A stretch of DNA of 64,000 nt, taken from positions 18,370,001 through 18,434,000 of the forward strand of contig OY754469.1 in the NCBI GenBank assembly GCA_963575645.1, written 5' to 3'. The stretch is from Xanthostigma xanthostigma. Taxonomy: Eukaryota > Arthropoda > Insecta > Raphidioptera > Raphidiidae. Positions within the stretch are counted from its first letter, which is position 1. The number at the start of each line of letters is the position of its first letter. The notes beneath the pieces were generated by a model. The model was not told where the DNA came from, searched no databases, and was given only the letters and a program-made list of their open reading frames with translations. Below, in pieces: positions 23,430-35,168 of the stretch. Made by a program: the position numbers and the translations under genes.

Positions 23430-23639
23430 GTTATTTCTTAGAAACTAGAAGAACATACGACATTAGGCCATACTTATGTTACAAGTTAGAAATTTTTAGG
23501 TTGATAGTTGACCCTTTAAGTGAAAAACTGCTTTAAATTTGTTACACTAAAGCAATAATTTAAAAATAGGTTCTAAGAAAGTGTTGCAACGTGTTTTAAC
23601 ATGATTGGCTGAGAAAGAATAACAATTGAAAAGTATCTG

Positions 23640-23880
23640 AATCTTATTGGTCAAAAAAGTTTCACTTATGTGTCTCTCAAACTGTACAATAAATTGCCTA
23701 ATGATATCAAAATGCTGAAACTGGAAAATTTTGAAAAATCACTGAGGAGCCTTGTAACCAAAAACTGTTTTTACACTGTAGATGAATTTTTTAATTATGA
23801 ATTTTAATGTGTAAATTTGACGTCACATATGTTTGTATTGTACTATCTTATTGTGTAAATATATATCTATCTATCTGAGG
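23640..23880 (+). pseudogene. LINE reverse-transcriptase C-terminus with (CTAT)n tail
   Basis: The plus strand reads a short C-terminal segment containing SFTYVSLKLYNKLPNDIK, then a Lys/Leu/Phe-rich end (NFEKSLRSLV, KNCFYTVDEFF) and a stop near 23806. The "LYNxLPxxIK...F...L...L" pattern is the usual end of Jockey/CR1-type polyproteins in insects. A TATCTATCTATCT tail at about 23862-23877 marks the 3' end. The fragment is heavily 5'-truncated. Confidence 0.7.
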
Positions 23881-24015
23881 TTAGAATAAGTGTGAATAAC
23901 TTTTAAAAGATGGTAAAGCAGTAGTAAGTACAAGTTGAACTTGGAAGTTGTAGATTGACCGTTGAGAGTGAAAGCTTGGACGTTAAGTTGTGTTTGTAAA
24001 TAATTCTAATAGTCA

Positions 24016-24246
24016 AAGATCCCGATTTGGCTCGATCTTCGCCCATCGAGTTTTCTACTGAAATTTGAATTTTGATAATATAATGTACATTTCAGAAATA
24101 AAATTAACAACTTTTTATTAAAAATAGCTGTGCCAAGAAATTAAATGGCAACCAAATAAATTTCTCTTTATAAATACATTATATTATCAAAATTCAAATT
24201 TCATTAGAAAACTCAATGTGTGAAGATCGAGCCAAATCGGAATCTT
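24016..24246. mobile_element. Hairpin MITE, arms of about 72 bp
   Basis: Inverted arms at about 24016-24088 and 24174-24246 share CGATTTGGCTCGATCTTC and AAATTTGAATTTTGATAATA, with few mismatches. The loop is AT-rich and non-coding. The element abuts the pogo-like element that starts at 24253. Confidence 0.8.
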
Positions 24247-24252
24247 GTACTA

Positions 24253-24796
24253 CAGTAGAACCTCGATAAGTTAAACCTCAATAAGATAAAAACCTCTGTA
24301 ACTTAAAAATGCTTTGAATTCCCTTCCCCTCAAAGCCTAAAACCTCCATTACTTAAAGCACAAAACCTCGGTAACTTAAACAAATATTTTGAGCGTTAGC
24401 CCTCGATAACTTAAAATAATATTTTGGTGACCTCCATAAATTAAAGTATTGTCAGTGAGTCATCGTGAATAAGTATGCAAACAAAAGGTTTTGCCAAGAA
24501 CTTTATTAATTTTCATTTGTCTTTCACTACATCGCTTTACGTGATACTGCGCGCATGAAATAAACAGAAAAAAATTACTGACTGTTTCGTTTAAATTTAA
24601 TAAATATGTAATTAAATCTAATTGAATAAATAAATAGATAAAAAATTTATTAGCATTTTATTAGAACAGTTGAACCTCGTTAAGTCAAAAATTGAACTTC
24701 CAAAACCTCTGTAACTTCAACGCTCGATAAGTCAAAACTCGATAACTTAAATTTTTCAACGTTTCCCTAGAACTTTAACTTATCAAGGTTCTACTG
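24253..24796. mobile_element. Pogo/Tigger-like Tc1-mariner element, non-autonomous
   Basis: It is bounded by TA dinucleotides. The termini are CAGTAGAACCTCGATAAGTT and the complement AACTTATCAAGGTTCTACTG. The CAGTAGAACCTCG end and TA target are typical of the pogo/Tigger branch. Both ends contain repeated units of the form ACCTCGATAACTTAAA, about six on the left (24258-24440) and several on the right (24670-24790). The 230-bp centre has no transposase frame. Confidence 0.9.
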
Positions 24797-24947
24797 TATA
24801 AATAGAGTTTTTACAAAGTCACAATTATTTATTTCATATTTATTTCCATCATGGCACGAGAAATAAATTAGGAACAGATATAACAATTACTGAAAGTGGG
24901 AGATATATTAATTATTGACGCTATTTATGTAGGTACATTTGTACTAA

Positions 24948-24977
24948 TCAAATAAATATTTCTATCTATCTATATAT
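24948..24977 (+). mobile_element. LINE 3' tail, (CTAT)n
   Basis: AATAAATATTTCTATCTATCTATA looks like a polyadenylation-type signal plus a simple CTAT tail, as at 23862-23877. It probably marks another truncated non-LTR insertion whose body (about 24800-24950) is not recognisable. Confidence 0.4.
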
Positions 24978-25083
24978 TACCCATATATCAGTTTATCAAG
25001 TTTGCCAAGTGTGCGAAGAAGCTCGGCGTCTGTGTTACGTCGTTATGAGTCACGGGTAACGAGATTGCGTGTCTGCTGTGTTT

Positions 25084-26671
25084 TAGTGTTGTCAAGAATC
25101 GGTACTTTTAAGTATTTAGGGTACCCGGTACTTTTATATCGAGTACCCGTTACTTTCTACCCGTTACTTTTACCCGGTACTTTAAGGTGCTGAGAACCGG
25201 ATCTAGGTATAACTAATACTGTATTATAGTAATACCTATACTCTATAGCCGCCAGCCGGTATTCGTTACTTATAGGTACCGATTGCATACTGCATACATA
25301 AGGTAAACGTATTGGTAGGTACATTATAGCACGTCGTTTAGGTACAATATGCAACCTCCTTTCATACAACAATGAAAACAATGTTATCTAATTGAAAGTT
25401 ATGCAAATAATTAAGTTGAAACTTTATCATTTTTTGTGAGTAAAGCGAATTATTTTTTGTAGTATTTAAATAATATAATTTGCATATTGTATAATATTAA
25501 CCATTAACCAATGTCAATTTCGGATTGTTGAATGTCGAGACTCGAGTTTCTCTGTAACGTTTTCTTTACAGACAATTTATACAGACATCCGTGAAAGAAT
25601 TTTATGATAATTCTAAAAATTAAGTACAGACAATACAGATATCATATTTTATATTGTGTAGGTTAGTGAAACTAAAACAAACTGACAGACAAAAAATCAT
25701 GTACCTAAATGGCAGAATCCTATGAACCGTGCAAACTACAATTATTACGAACTTATAAATTACGAATTAAAATTTTTTTTATAATTGAACTAATATGCCA
25801 GTTTTGTTTATTTGGTAGTTTGGAAAATTCCTAAAGTAATCAGTGTACGCATTTTATGTTGAACAAACTAAACAAAACTGTACTTATACACTGTCCTAGT
25901 GTCCTATAGTGTAGGAAATTCACTGATTCTACATTCTACAACGCAGTCGTGTCTATATTTTGAAACCGACCTGTATGAGTATAGTGTACAATATGGATAC
26001 TGTATCGTTTTGTTTTTTTTAGGATTATAAAATAATATTATGTATTATACTGAACCAAAAAAATATAATTTAGTTATTAGTTTAATAGTTATGTGCAATC
26101 TACAGTAGGTAAATTCTTTTTTTATTCAAAATGTCGTGTTATATTTTTTTCCTACTCTAAAGCCAGATTCCTATTACAATTACAGATACAGTGTCGTCAT
26201 AAAATTGTGACATGTAATAACAAATTATGTACATATTTGAAAAAATAAATCTTTATTTTGTTTCTAACTCTAAGGGAAACCGGAAAATGGCTAAATATTA
26301 TTAAGGGATTCTGATTTCTGAACTGCCTTTGGCGTCAGTTTGACACACCTCACCTACGTCCTACTGCATCTGTATTTTGTATCGCACTGTAGCGTATTGT
26401 ATTTAGTTTCATAAGCACTGCCAGAAGGCAGACGCCAGTGTATGTGTATGTGTTTGTGTAATGTGTACCGGGTACCCTACCCACAGAGCACGTATCTCTT
26501 GGTATTTGTACCGTAATGTGTATTGTGTACGCACGGATCTCTCGGTACTTGTACCTATTCATACACGAAGTAACGAAGTAACGGGTACTTTTTCAATTGA
26601 ATACCCGATACTTCGGATCTTGGTAAGTACCCGGTACTTAGTAACGGGTAGTTACATTTCTGACATCACTA
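25084..26671. mobile_element. Large non-autonomous hAT with GTACCCGGTACTT arrays
   Basis: A 1,588-bp element with ends TAGTGTTGTCA and TGACATCACTA. An exact 8-bp duplication, CTGTGTTT, lies at 25076-25083 and 26672-26679. Both subterminal regions carry repeated GGTACCCGGTACTTT / GAGTACCCGTTACTTT motifs (25110-25190 and 26555-26650). The interior shows no transposase. Small frames within it, such as 25002-25193 and 26461-26688, are read from the arrays and are not genes. It belongs with 822-1548 and 22881-23429 by its TAG ends. Confidence 0.95.
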
Positions 26672-26679
26672 CTGTGTTT

Positions 26680-27490
26680 GGGAACTGATGTTGACAATGT
26701 TGTGTGTTTGGGTTGGCTGCCGCTGGTTTTACTGAAAAACTTACGTAATACTACATAAAATGTATCTCATGCAAATGACAGTCATTTATATTAAATATCA
26801 AACAATTATTGTGAAAAATATGCCAGATTGTTGGGTTGAGAGGGTAGGTAATGTACTTTAAGAGGAGGAGGGCACATTTAATGTGTTTTCATTCGTTATG
26901 TCTAGGGAGTATCCTGATTAACATTATAACTAACAAAAAACTTTGGTGTTGACTCGAAACAGGCGATGCTTGCACTTTTATACGCGCGTTAGAAGTTATC
27001 ACTCTTTGGCGTGATTAAAAACTTATCAAATTATTTATCTATTGAAATAAAATATTAAAAGAACTGGAGTGATATAATCAGGCCTATTGTACTAACGATG
27101 ACCACGGTGATTATCAACTGCTTAGCAAGTTAAGCATTCTGGGTAATCGTTTTTGTTTGTTTGTTACCCTGCTAAGCAAATGATTTCCTAAATCGTGTGT
27201 TAAATAAGATTATAGTCCAAAAGCTGTCAAACATTTTTCGGCAGGTATTTGAGGTTCTTGAAAATTTGCATAACACTTCTTTTCTAATGTTTGAACACAA
27301 AATCGAAGACCTGGCTAAAATGGAAATTTCGAAAATGTAATAAAAATAGATATTGTCATTTGAAAAAAAAAAATTGCATGTACACTTCCAGTTAAGTTTT
27401 AAGTAGGTACAAATTATACATTTCTTATATACAGTGTGTCACCGATCATGATTGCAGTGAATAATTCTTGTATCCTATACTACTTAGATA
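26680..27490. other. No gene seen; copy of the ACCACGGTGATTA repeat
   Basis: At about 27092-27190 a short repeat shares CTAACGATGACCACGGTGAT and a following GTAATCGTTTTTGTTTG tract with about 12335-12410. Otherwise AT-rich and featureless. Confidence 0.4.
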
Positions 27491-27493
27491 CAA

Positions 27494-27684
27494 AAAATTG
27501 GTTGTCTGTAAAGTCGGTTTACGGACGATAGTTTTACGTGATAACGTATTCCGCTCGAATATCATATTTAATAATACATTACTGCGCTCTCGCTTGCACG
27601 CACAGGGTCAGGCGGAACGGAACGTTACACTTTTTCGTGCGTGCAGCTGGTGTTTCATCAATTTATAAGACGTTATCACGTCAA
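27494..27684 (+). mobile_element. ACGTGATAACG-repeat element, copy 1
   Basis: About 190 bp. It starts ATTGGTTGTCTGTAAAGTCG, carries TTTTACGTGATAACG, then a GC-rich core (CTCTCGCTTGCACGCACAGG and TTTTTCGTGCGTGCAGCTGG), and ends CGTTATCACGTCAAAA. The inner 15-bp blocks are inverted copies of each other. Copy 3 (62531-62751) is closely similar. Copy 2 (33631-34614) is reversed and interrupted. It is a compact non-autonomous DNA element whose superfamily I cannot name. Confidence 0.75.
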
Positions 27685-29380
27685 AACAGTTTGAATAGTT
27701 TTCTATTCAACTCGAAATTTACTATCAGGAACTGTATAGTAAATCTTTCTCAATTAAAAACATGTTGTATTTTTTCATAGCACACTTGATAAATTTTTAT
27801 TGTCTTTATTTTTCACGATTTATTTTGAAATAATAGGGCCACCATTTTTATATTGTGGACAGTAAATTTCAGGTTTAAAAAAACAAAGAGACATTTGTGA
27901 ATATAATGAAATGCACTCATCTGCAAAAGCACCGCAGTGTAGCTATTTCAGTTATTTGTTCTTTATTTTTCTTTTCTTTTTCAAGCACAATGTGTTCTTT
28001 TCGTAATGTAAAACGTTTGAACTTTACATTATTGCAGTCCAGTAATCATTAAAACGCATATCCAAAATACAGCTTTAATCATCCATCAGCCGCAAAGAGT
28101 TTTTAAGAGAACATTTTTTAATCTGAAGTGAAAATATTAATTGCCTTGCAGCAATTTTTGAAAATAATTTAAATAAAAATATCTGAAACGTCATGTCAAA
28201 TACGTACTCATTTACTGAATTTATTATTTACGGATAAAGTATAATTTATACTAGCATTCCTGTCCGGCTTTGCTCGAATTCGTAGATTATCACAGTTTTT
28301 TTCGTTGACTTACGTTACAAAATTGGTCTCCACGAAAAGCGCTTTTATTTTAATGCGATAATATATAACTTCAGTTATTCAGTTATTTTACACAAAGAAT
28401 CCAATCTATCAAAAAAATTATTTTTAGAAATGATTTACATCAAAAAAAATTCTAACAGCATAAACAAAAGATCGGACATAGAAGGGTTAAATTACATATA
28501 TGGCAGTATAATTAACAAAATTTGACAATATAAAACAGGCAATCAGCTGTAGCAATCTAATGATAATGTTTAAACCACACATTTGATCAGTATCGAATAA
28601 AAGCACACAGAAAGTTCTCAAATTTGGTTAAATTAAATTCTCAAATAAATATTTTAATTTCTTTACCGCGTGACAATTTTATAAAAATTGAATTAATTTT
28701 ATTTTATAATAAGATATAATATGTTTAAAATTATATTAACTCATAATAATTATGATCATGTATACTGTTAGAACAATTTACCACTACTTGACCAGCTTGA
28801 GGTATGTAATACTAATAAGATTTTTAATACTATTTAGTACCTTTAACAAAAACTTATCTTTTGAGCATGGTTTTCTTTTTACATTAAAATTGTTATACAA
28901 TATGTTCTAAATTATATACATTTATACATGTTTATAGGCCCTGAAGATGAAAATAAATTTTTTGAAACGTTGGCCACTAGCGAAACACTGGTAAAGCTTA
29001 TTTTATGATCCTCAACCAAAAGCTTCCTTCATCTCAATAATATATAACCTATACCTATCCGTTCTGAAGGTACATTCCAAATATTTGTGAAAAATGTTTT
29101 GAAGTTGGATAAGTAGTTCGGAGCTTACCTGCTACATCCAAGCGTACAACTGTTGCCTCTTTAGAATATTAGTATAGATAAAATTTTGATTTTTATTTAC
29201 TGATTTGCTATAACATTTTGAGAACGTTGGCGTTAAGATTATTTAGCATTTTGTCATTATAACATTTACCTAGTTTAAAAATACGAGTAAGAAAATTATT
29301 TTGTATAATATTGATATGGTATAATAGCATGGGGTAACTGCACTGACTTATCACGTTTATTTATCAAACAGAAATATGCA
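27685..29380. other. No gene; fragments of RTE-like and hairpin-element ends
   Basis: At about 28250-28320 a TACTAGCATTCCTGTCCGGC-like element edge appears, and at about 29150-29175 the matching AATATTAGTATAGAT terminus. At about 28937-29033 lies one half of the hairpin family seen complete at 61349-61525 (TTGAAACGTTGGCC, then GGTAAAGCTTATTT, then CCTCAACCAAA). The rest is AT-rich. Confidence 0.45.
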
Positions 29381-29439
29381 ACCAAAATAATCTTAAACCT
29401 ATCCAAACGAACATCGTGCAGAGAAGTCTTTATAACCAA

Positions 29440-29825
29440 CAACATTTTAACATTGCCAAGGATTTATATTGATTTCATTTCAGTTTATGTGAAACTAAAT
29501 TTTAATAATTTTCCGACTAATCAGACTGTTCACGACTATGATACTAGGCAAAAGACATACTGTGCAATTCCTAAACAATGCTTGTCTCTTTATCGTAAAG
29601 GTCATTTTGCTCTGGAATTAACATTTTTAATAATTTCCCTGACCAGATAAAAAATCTAAATATCAATCCATTTAAAACAGCATTAAAAAAATTTCTCATT
29701 CAGCAATGTCACATGAAATATTTTATATCAGAATTATATTTTAATTAAAAATTTTCTAATGACATTTTCTTGTCTTTTTGGCGATATGAAAATAAATAAT
29801 AATTATTATTATTTATTATTATTAT
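29440..29825 (+). pseudogene. LINE reverse-transcriptase C-terminus with (ATT)n tail
   Basis: The plus strand contains NQTVHDYDTRQKTY followed by CLSLYRKGHFAL. After a frameshift it reads NINPFKTALKKFLIQQC and ends FISELYF-stop near 29745. The H-x-Y-x-T-R block followed by a "LYxKGxxxLE" block is the usual C-terminal signature of Jockey/CR1-type pol proteins. An ATT-rich tail (about 29793-29825) follows. The 210-codon fragment at 39009-39641 is a relative with a longer preserved end. Confidence 0.7.
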
Positions 29826-30538
29826 TTCATCTAAAACGTCTAGAAGCGATTATTCAATATATAGGTACCTATTGTATTCTACCAATACTAATACAAAAAT
29901 TGTTTGTTAAAAATACGATGAAAGTTATTACTTGTAATTGTTTAAACAAAATCTCAAATTATTATGTAAAAAGAATTCATAGGTTTTTCAGCCTCTCAGC
30001 ACCTCTTAATATTTTTTAATTCATTATATATTATCACGTTAAAATTTTCGTGGAGACGTCAGTCGACGAAAAAACGGTGGCAATTTACAAATTAGGGCGA
30101 AGCCGGACCGAACCGCTAGTTATACTGTAAGTAATAATAATAAACAAAAAAGTCTGGTTTTATTATTGTCGTGGGCAAGCTGCATGTAAAAATACTTTCT
30201 AATGAAAAAAGCTCATTAATTAAATCGTCAACTACAATAAAATAGGTACTTTACTTAAAAGTCATAAAATAAACAAATTTTTCGCAAGGGTCGATAATAA
30301 AACGAATGATGCGATACACACATGCTACTAATGTATAAGTACAGGGTGTTAAAATGTTTAAGATTCGATTGTATATCGAAAAACATCTCTTTGTTATATT
30401 TGATTTGTTAAACACTTTCTTTTATATGAATATTTTGCTAAAGAAAAATCTGGAAATAATTTTTCAACGCTTTATTGTTTGACATCACTCATATTTTAAA
30501 CTATATACAGAGCGTCTCTAAAAATAACCGCTAACACT
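29826..30538. other. No gene; another non-LTR terminus near 30.1 kb
   Basis: GGGCGAAGCCGGACCGAACCGCTAGTTATACT at about 30096-30127 (shown here as the words GCGAAGCCGGACC and CCGCTAGT) resembles the edge of the RTE-like repeats at 14.4 and 28.2 kb, in opposite orientation to the one at 28.25 kb. No frame. Confidence 0.4.
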
Positions 30539-30681
30539 TAGTGCTCGACCGACAGTCAGCGCGTACGTCGGTCGGGCGTAGATATATCAGTGCAGCGCTG
30601 ACAATAAATTGTCAGCGCTGCACTGAACGCGTTTAAACATTTGCATTGATATAGTTAGGCCCGACCGTCCATCGAGCAGTG
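30539..30681. mobile_element. Inverted-repeat MITE with a perfect 18-bp central palindrome
   Basis: The ends TAGTGCTCGACCGACAGTC and the near-complement GACCGTCCATCGAGCAGTG bound about 143 bp. The middle is TCAGTGCAGCGCTGACAA (30587-30604), a 4-nt loop, and its exact complement (30609-30626). It is much richer in GC than its surroundings. It is non-coding; the 60-codon minus frame at 30587-30769 only crosses it. Confidence 0.75.
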
Positions 30682-31404
30682 TTTCCGGCCTTAAGGTAGC
30701 TTCATGGGATAACATTAATGCTGGGCTGCACACAACATTGTCAAATGACCTCATATTGTGATCATACAATTAAAGTTTTGCAGGAGCAATCTCATTCAAA
30801 CTCCCTGTCATGTACAACATTAGTTTGTACTCAGATAAAAACTTTGATCTACACATTAAAAGAGCGCTTTTTAAACTAAATTTGAATCAAAAAGCGAAGA
30901 AAAATGTCATTTCGATGTCAAAATTGTACACAAAACTATGTTAAATACATGTATACACAGTTAAAAAATATCATTTCAACCGATGAATTATTTTTAGAGT
31001 AGGCTCGATTTAAAATTCTACAATGCTTTTCTTATGGAGGCATATGTGTGGTCACAATCTGGGATCATTTTCAAATAAGATTTTTTGACGACCCTTTCTG
31101 CAACCCAACATATTTTATCTATACACAAGAGTACACTCTTTAGGAGATACAAGCCTTTAAATTCGGGTGCTTCAGAATGTATAATGAGAGAACTCTTTTC
31201 GGAATAATCTATTGCAAAAACATTAAAGCAAAACTCGAAATTTGGTTATGTTAATTTTTTTCTATTTAAAACCACCCTGGGAAATAGTGCTTACTATCCA
31301 CAGAACTAATAATGTACCATTAATCGTATTTAAAGTAATTTTAGTTAATGGAAAATGATATGATTATGGTGTTCGCAAATATGATCATATTACTTTACAT
31401 AGAC

Positions 31405-31875
31405 ATAGAACATTCGAGAAATTGATAACATCTTGCGCCTTAATTATAGCATCTTCATATTTAAAACCTTAATAACGCAAACGCCTAAATATCTTTACAG
31501 TAAAATACAATATTAGCAGTTAGTTTGGAATAGTGATCATGATTTACGTTGCAAAGATCAATTATCAATTCCGAAGTTTCGGACGACAAAATTCAAAGCT
31601 TCGTTTACGTACCTGGCTCCCCATTATTATAATATCTTGCCTTCTGAGCTAAAATGTTAAAGTTTCAACTCATTTAAAACCAAAATTAAGTCTGTACTAT
31701 AGGCCATGCTTATGGCACCATTTGTTATGTTTTATTTTTAAGTTTCTCTTTTTTGTAATTTAAGTTTCTTTGTAACTGGGTTAATTTGTAAAACAGCGTT
31801 TTACACTGCAGAACTTCACAATTTGATCAAAACCCTTTTGAATCAATATAGACATTATTATTATTATTATTAGTG
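31405..31875 (+). pseudogene. LINE reverse-transcriptase C-terminus with (ATT)n tail
   Basis: One plus-strand frame reads FIFKTLITQTPKYLYSKI, a stop, QLVWNSDHDLRCKDQLS, then FKASFTYLAPHYYNILPSEL, a stop and SFNSFKTKIKSVL. This matches the ending of Jockey/CR1-type pol proteins: a TPxYL block, an HDLR/HDYxTR block, then a YNxLPxxLK block and a Phe/Lys-rich end. At least three in-frame stops kill it. The element closes with ATTATTATTATTATTATTAG at about 31855-31874. Confidence 0.75.
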
Positions 31876-32301
31876 TGTCAGACTTTCGAAATCATTAAAT
31901 TATTGAAATTTCCAACGTTCTCAAACACTCCGTATGTGAAACATACCAGCACAGTGTGGTTTGTGTTGAGCATTAAATTCTCTTAAAATGTTTTAATCAC
32001 GCAAAGTGGTTTCTTACATCAAGCATTCTGTCCTGCTGCTTGCTGCCTGCAGTCTAACAACAGACAGATGAGGGCCCTTATTATATACAAACACTGATTT
32101 CACTTTGTGGTGAACCGTCCGATGTTCCAAACAACATGTTTCCATTAGCACTATGCCCAATTCATCCCTCGTCTGTATATGTATACATTATACAATGCAC
32201 TATAATAGGGTTGTTCTAGTATCATTCGAACTAAAGGCGCGTCCATACTGTGGCTGAGTATGCCAATTGACAGGGCCAGTTGACAAAGCCAACCGGCAAA
32301 A

Positions 32302-32893
32302 CTCAGTTGGAATTTGGTCACACAATGGTCATCGATGTGGCTTTGCTAATCACAACTGAAGGCCGCTGCACATGAGGCTGGAAACGCTGCTAGAAACACT
32401 GCTTGGACTTCTGCTGGCCGGCAGACCGGGTACGAGGCTGGAAATGACGTCACCGCTTGCTAACTCACAAGATAGATTTTAAATTTAGAACAGGTGCTAT
32501 TTTTCTTGCTAGGTCTCATGCTTGCTCTGAGCAAAAGCCAATCAGGGTACAGTATCTTGTCACGTGGGCGACATTAACAAACGCTCACAAACTAACATGG
32601 CGTCATTCTGCTCAGAGTCAGACAACAGACACGTTTTGCTCTGTGCTTATATTTGAACTGTCACTGCGCGCGCACCAGATCTCCATAATACAAGCTCGAA
32701 AAGACGTCTCGCGTGAAGCTAGCACATAAAAGCAATTAAGAAAACCAGCGCTAGAAAACTAGTAGTCAAATCTAGCAAGGAATTTAGCAGCAAATCCAGC
32801 CTCGTGTGCAGCGGCCTTAAGTTGGCACAAACCAAGTTAACATTTGGTCACACAATGCTCACTAATGAGGCATTTCTAATCACAACTGAAGGC
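32302..32893. repeat. 60-bp direct repeats flanking a Harbinger-like element
   Basis: TTTGGTCACACAATGGTCAT and CTAATCACAACTGAAGG at about 32314-32361 recur, with small changes (ATTTGGTCACACAATGCTCA and CTAATCACAACTGAAGG), at about 32843-32893. The 458-bp Harbinger-like element lies between them. Either the host sequence was already a tandem repeat or a rearrangement duplicated the flank. Confidence 0.7.
32360..32817. mobile_element. PIF/Harbinger-like element, copy 1
   Basis: The ends AGGCCGCTGCACATGAGGCT and the complement (CCTCGTGTGCAGCGGCCT) bound 458 bp. Flanking trinucleotides are TGA and TAA, a probable decayed 3-bp duplication. The related copy at 48218-48598 has an exact TTA duplication. 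A 3-bp T-A-rich target and G-rich ends are typical of PIF/Harbinger. It contains an internal frame of 90 codons (32457-32729), which is not a transposase. Confidence 0.75.
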
Positions 32894-32900
32894 GTTGTAA

Positions 32901-33317
32901 AGGCCACTGCACACAAGGCTGGATTTGCCGCTAGATTTGACTACTAGTTTCTAGCGCTGGATTTCTTGATTGGCTTGTGTGCTCGCTTCACGCGAGACGT
33001 CTTTTTAACCTTGTTTTGTGGATGTATCTGATGCGCGCGCCGTGACAGTTCAAATATATAAACACAGAGCAAAACGTGTCTGTTGTCTGACTCTGAGCAG
33101 AATGACGCCATGTTGGTTTGTGGGCGTTTGTTAATGTCACCCACGTGACAAGATAGTTTCCGGATAGGTTTTTGCTCAGAGCAAGCAGAGGATCTAATAA
33201 GAAATATAGCCCCTGTTCTAATTTTAAAAGCTATCTTGAAGGCTAGCAGGCGAGCCCGCAGTGACGCATTTCCAGCCTTGTACCCAGCCTGCCGGCCAGT
33301 AAAAGTCCAAGCAGTGT
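32901..33317. mobile_element. PIF/Harbinger-like element, copy 2, inverted and truncated
   Basis: It starts AGGCCACTGCACACAAGGCT after TAA and runs opposite to copy 1. Shared blocks are CTCTGAGCAGAATGACG and AGCCTGCCGGCCAGTA. It stops near 33317, about 35 bp before the expected end, so one terminal repeat is lost and it can no longer move. Copies 1 and 2 face each other about 80 bp apart, which makes a large imperfect hairpin of this locus. Confidence 0.75.
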
Positions 33318-33630
33318 GCGTGAAATTACAAATTTTCGTCTCTCCGTTCTATGTTTGGAAAGTTACCCCTAGGTACATTGTTTTTTTTTTTATTTTGTAA
33401 TTTCAAGTCGGTTCACATAAGACAAATGCCTGTAAAAATTAATTCGAATCGATGGAAATATGGTGGAGTTATAAGACTGTGACGTACGGATGACAGGCAG
33501 ATAGACGCATTTAGATGTACTGAAATACAAAATTTTAATTAATGAAATTTATTTTACAGAAAATACTTATTACTCTTGTTCACCGGTTAATCGACGTTGA
33601 TTCAAGTTGGCGTTCTACAATCATTAACTT

Positions 33631-34614
33631 TTGACGTGATAACGTCTTATAAATTGATGAATCACCAATCTTATAAATTGATAAAACACCGACTGCATGC
33701 ACGAAAAAGTGTAACGTAACGTTCCTAACGTTCCTAACGCGTAACGTTCCGCCTGACCCTGTGCGTGCTTTTTGCTAATTTCTCGCTCAATTTAAATCAG
33801 ATCGGTTTGAAACCAGTCTTAAACGAAAGAGAAGAACATTTTACATAGATTTCGTATAACAGAATTTACCTAAACAGTTTTTTTATACAAATTTATATAG
33901 AAAAATAGTTGTATAAATGCAATGTTGTCTAATGCATGACGCGACGCGGTCGGTCGTCTTTGTTTGCCGTACATGGAAATTAGAAAATAACGTATGTCTT
34001 GTCTTAACATGAAAACGGCTGCATTTCTAATGTTTAATTCAATTTTTTGACATTAGTATTTTGTGAAATGCAACGCCTTCTAAGTTAACTATTGGAATAA
34101 CTAATTATTATTAAAACATAATACTTTGACAGTTGCAAACGTCACTTTTGACATTTCTTATCATTCCGACACCAAGGATAAGCGGATTGAAACTAAATTT
34201 TGGGAGGATGTTTGATATGCAAATATGAAGTGGCCTATTGTTTTTGGGGAACATCGGCGCATGCGTAAAAGAATATATCTCTTATAATGATGTTTTATAT
34301 AATAATAATATAGTTTTTAAAACGGTTTTTACTCTATCTATTTTTACTAGAAATTTTTGTAAATTTTTTGGGGAAAATCGGCGCATGCGCAAAAGAAATA
34401 CATGCCATAGTTGTTTTTTATATAATAATAGTGTACTTTTTATAGTGTTTTATTATTCTACTTAATAAAATTTACCTAAATTTGAAGCGAAAGATGCAAT
34501 ATCATAGATTCGAATTATTATAATTATTATATAAATTTAGGTTATGTATTACGGAATACGTTATCACGTAAAACTATCGTCCGTAAACCGACTTTACAGA
34601 CAACCAATTTTTTG
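33631..34614 (-). mobile_element. ACGTGATAACG-repeat element, copy 2, interrupted
   Basis: Reversed copy of the 27494 element. Its two halves lie at 33631-33780 (TTGACGTGATAACGTCTTAT, then GTGCGTGC) and about 34540-34614 (ACGTTATCACGTAAAACT, then GACTTTACAGACAACCAATT). About 750 bp of other sequence separates them. That insert includes a partial, internally tandem copy of the 8800-9365 family at about 34170-34470. Confidence 0.65.
34170..34470 (+). repeat. Dispersed repeat family, partial copy C with internal duplication
   Basis: The block GGATTGAAACTAAATTTTGG continues as in copies A and D. GGGGAACATCGGCGCATGCG (about 34246) and GGGGAAAATCGGCGCATGCG (about 34370), each followed by TTTTATATAATAATA, show a tandem duplication of about 125 bp within this copy. 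Confidence 0.65.
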
Positions 34615-35168
34615 TTACAACAGAATGTCAATAACAATCTGAGTAAAAAATCCAAATATCGGTCGTTGTTTTCAGGAACAAACCTAATATAGTTTGATAT
34701 ATTTGTTTGCAAACGGTCTTCCCCTATGAACAGGAAATAAATTGAGATTGGCTATCAATTCCGCTGATTTCATTTCCCTCTATTCGGTTTATGCGATCGA
34801 TTTGTAACATTATCAGAAATGGGAAGAGCACGCAAAAATCGGAAATAAATATAGTTACAGGTAATGTTATTATGACGTTGCCACGACGTTACGTAACGTT
34901 GCCCATCCGTAAAGTTACGTTGACGTTACGGGTAATTCAAACAGTGATGGACATTGTACCCGGTATAGGGTACTCAAAAACTGATTTATACGTTTATATT
35001 AAACTTATAAAATTCACATAAAACAGCAACATGAAGTTTTCTAAAATACAAAATTTATCATTCCAGTAACCCGGTTCGAGTTCGCCTAGATACAAACCGT
35101 TATTTTCGTAAACTACACTTCAAAAAGATCGCGTTTAAAAAGTGAAAGAATTTTTCAATTTAATGTAA

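Noticed and set aside
34860-34940. Palindromic ACGTAACGTT/GTTACGTTGACGTTACG cluster as a regulatory array
   Set aside because: Short, irregular and without neighbouring gene or element boundary; could be a hAT-like end fragment but unsupported.
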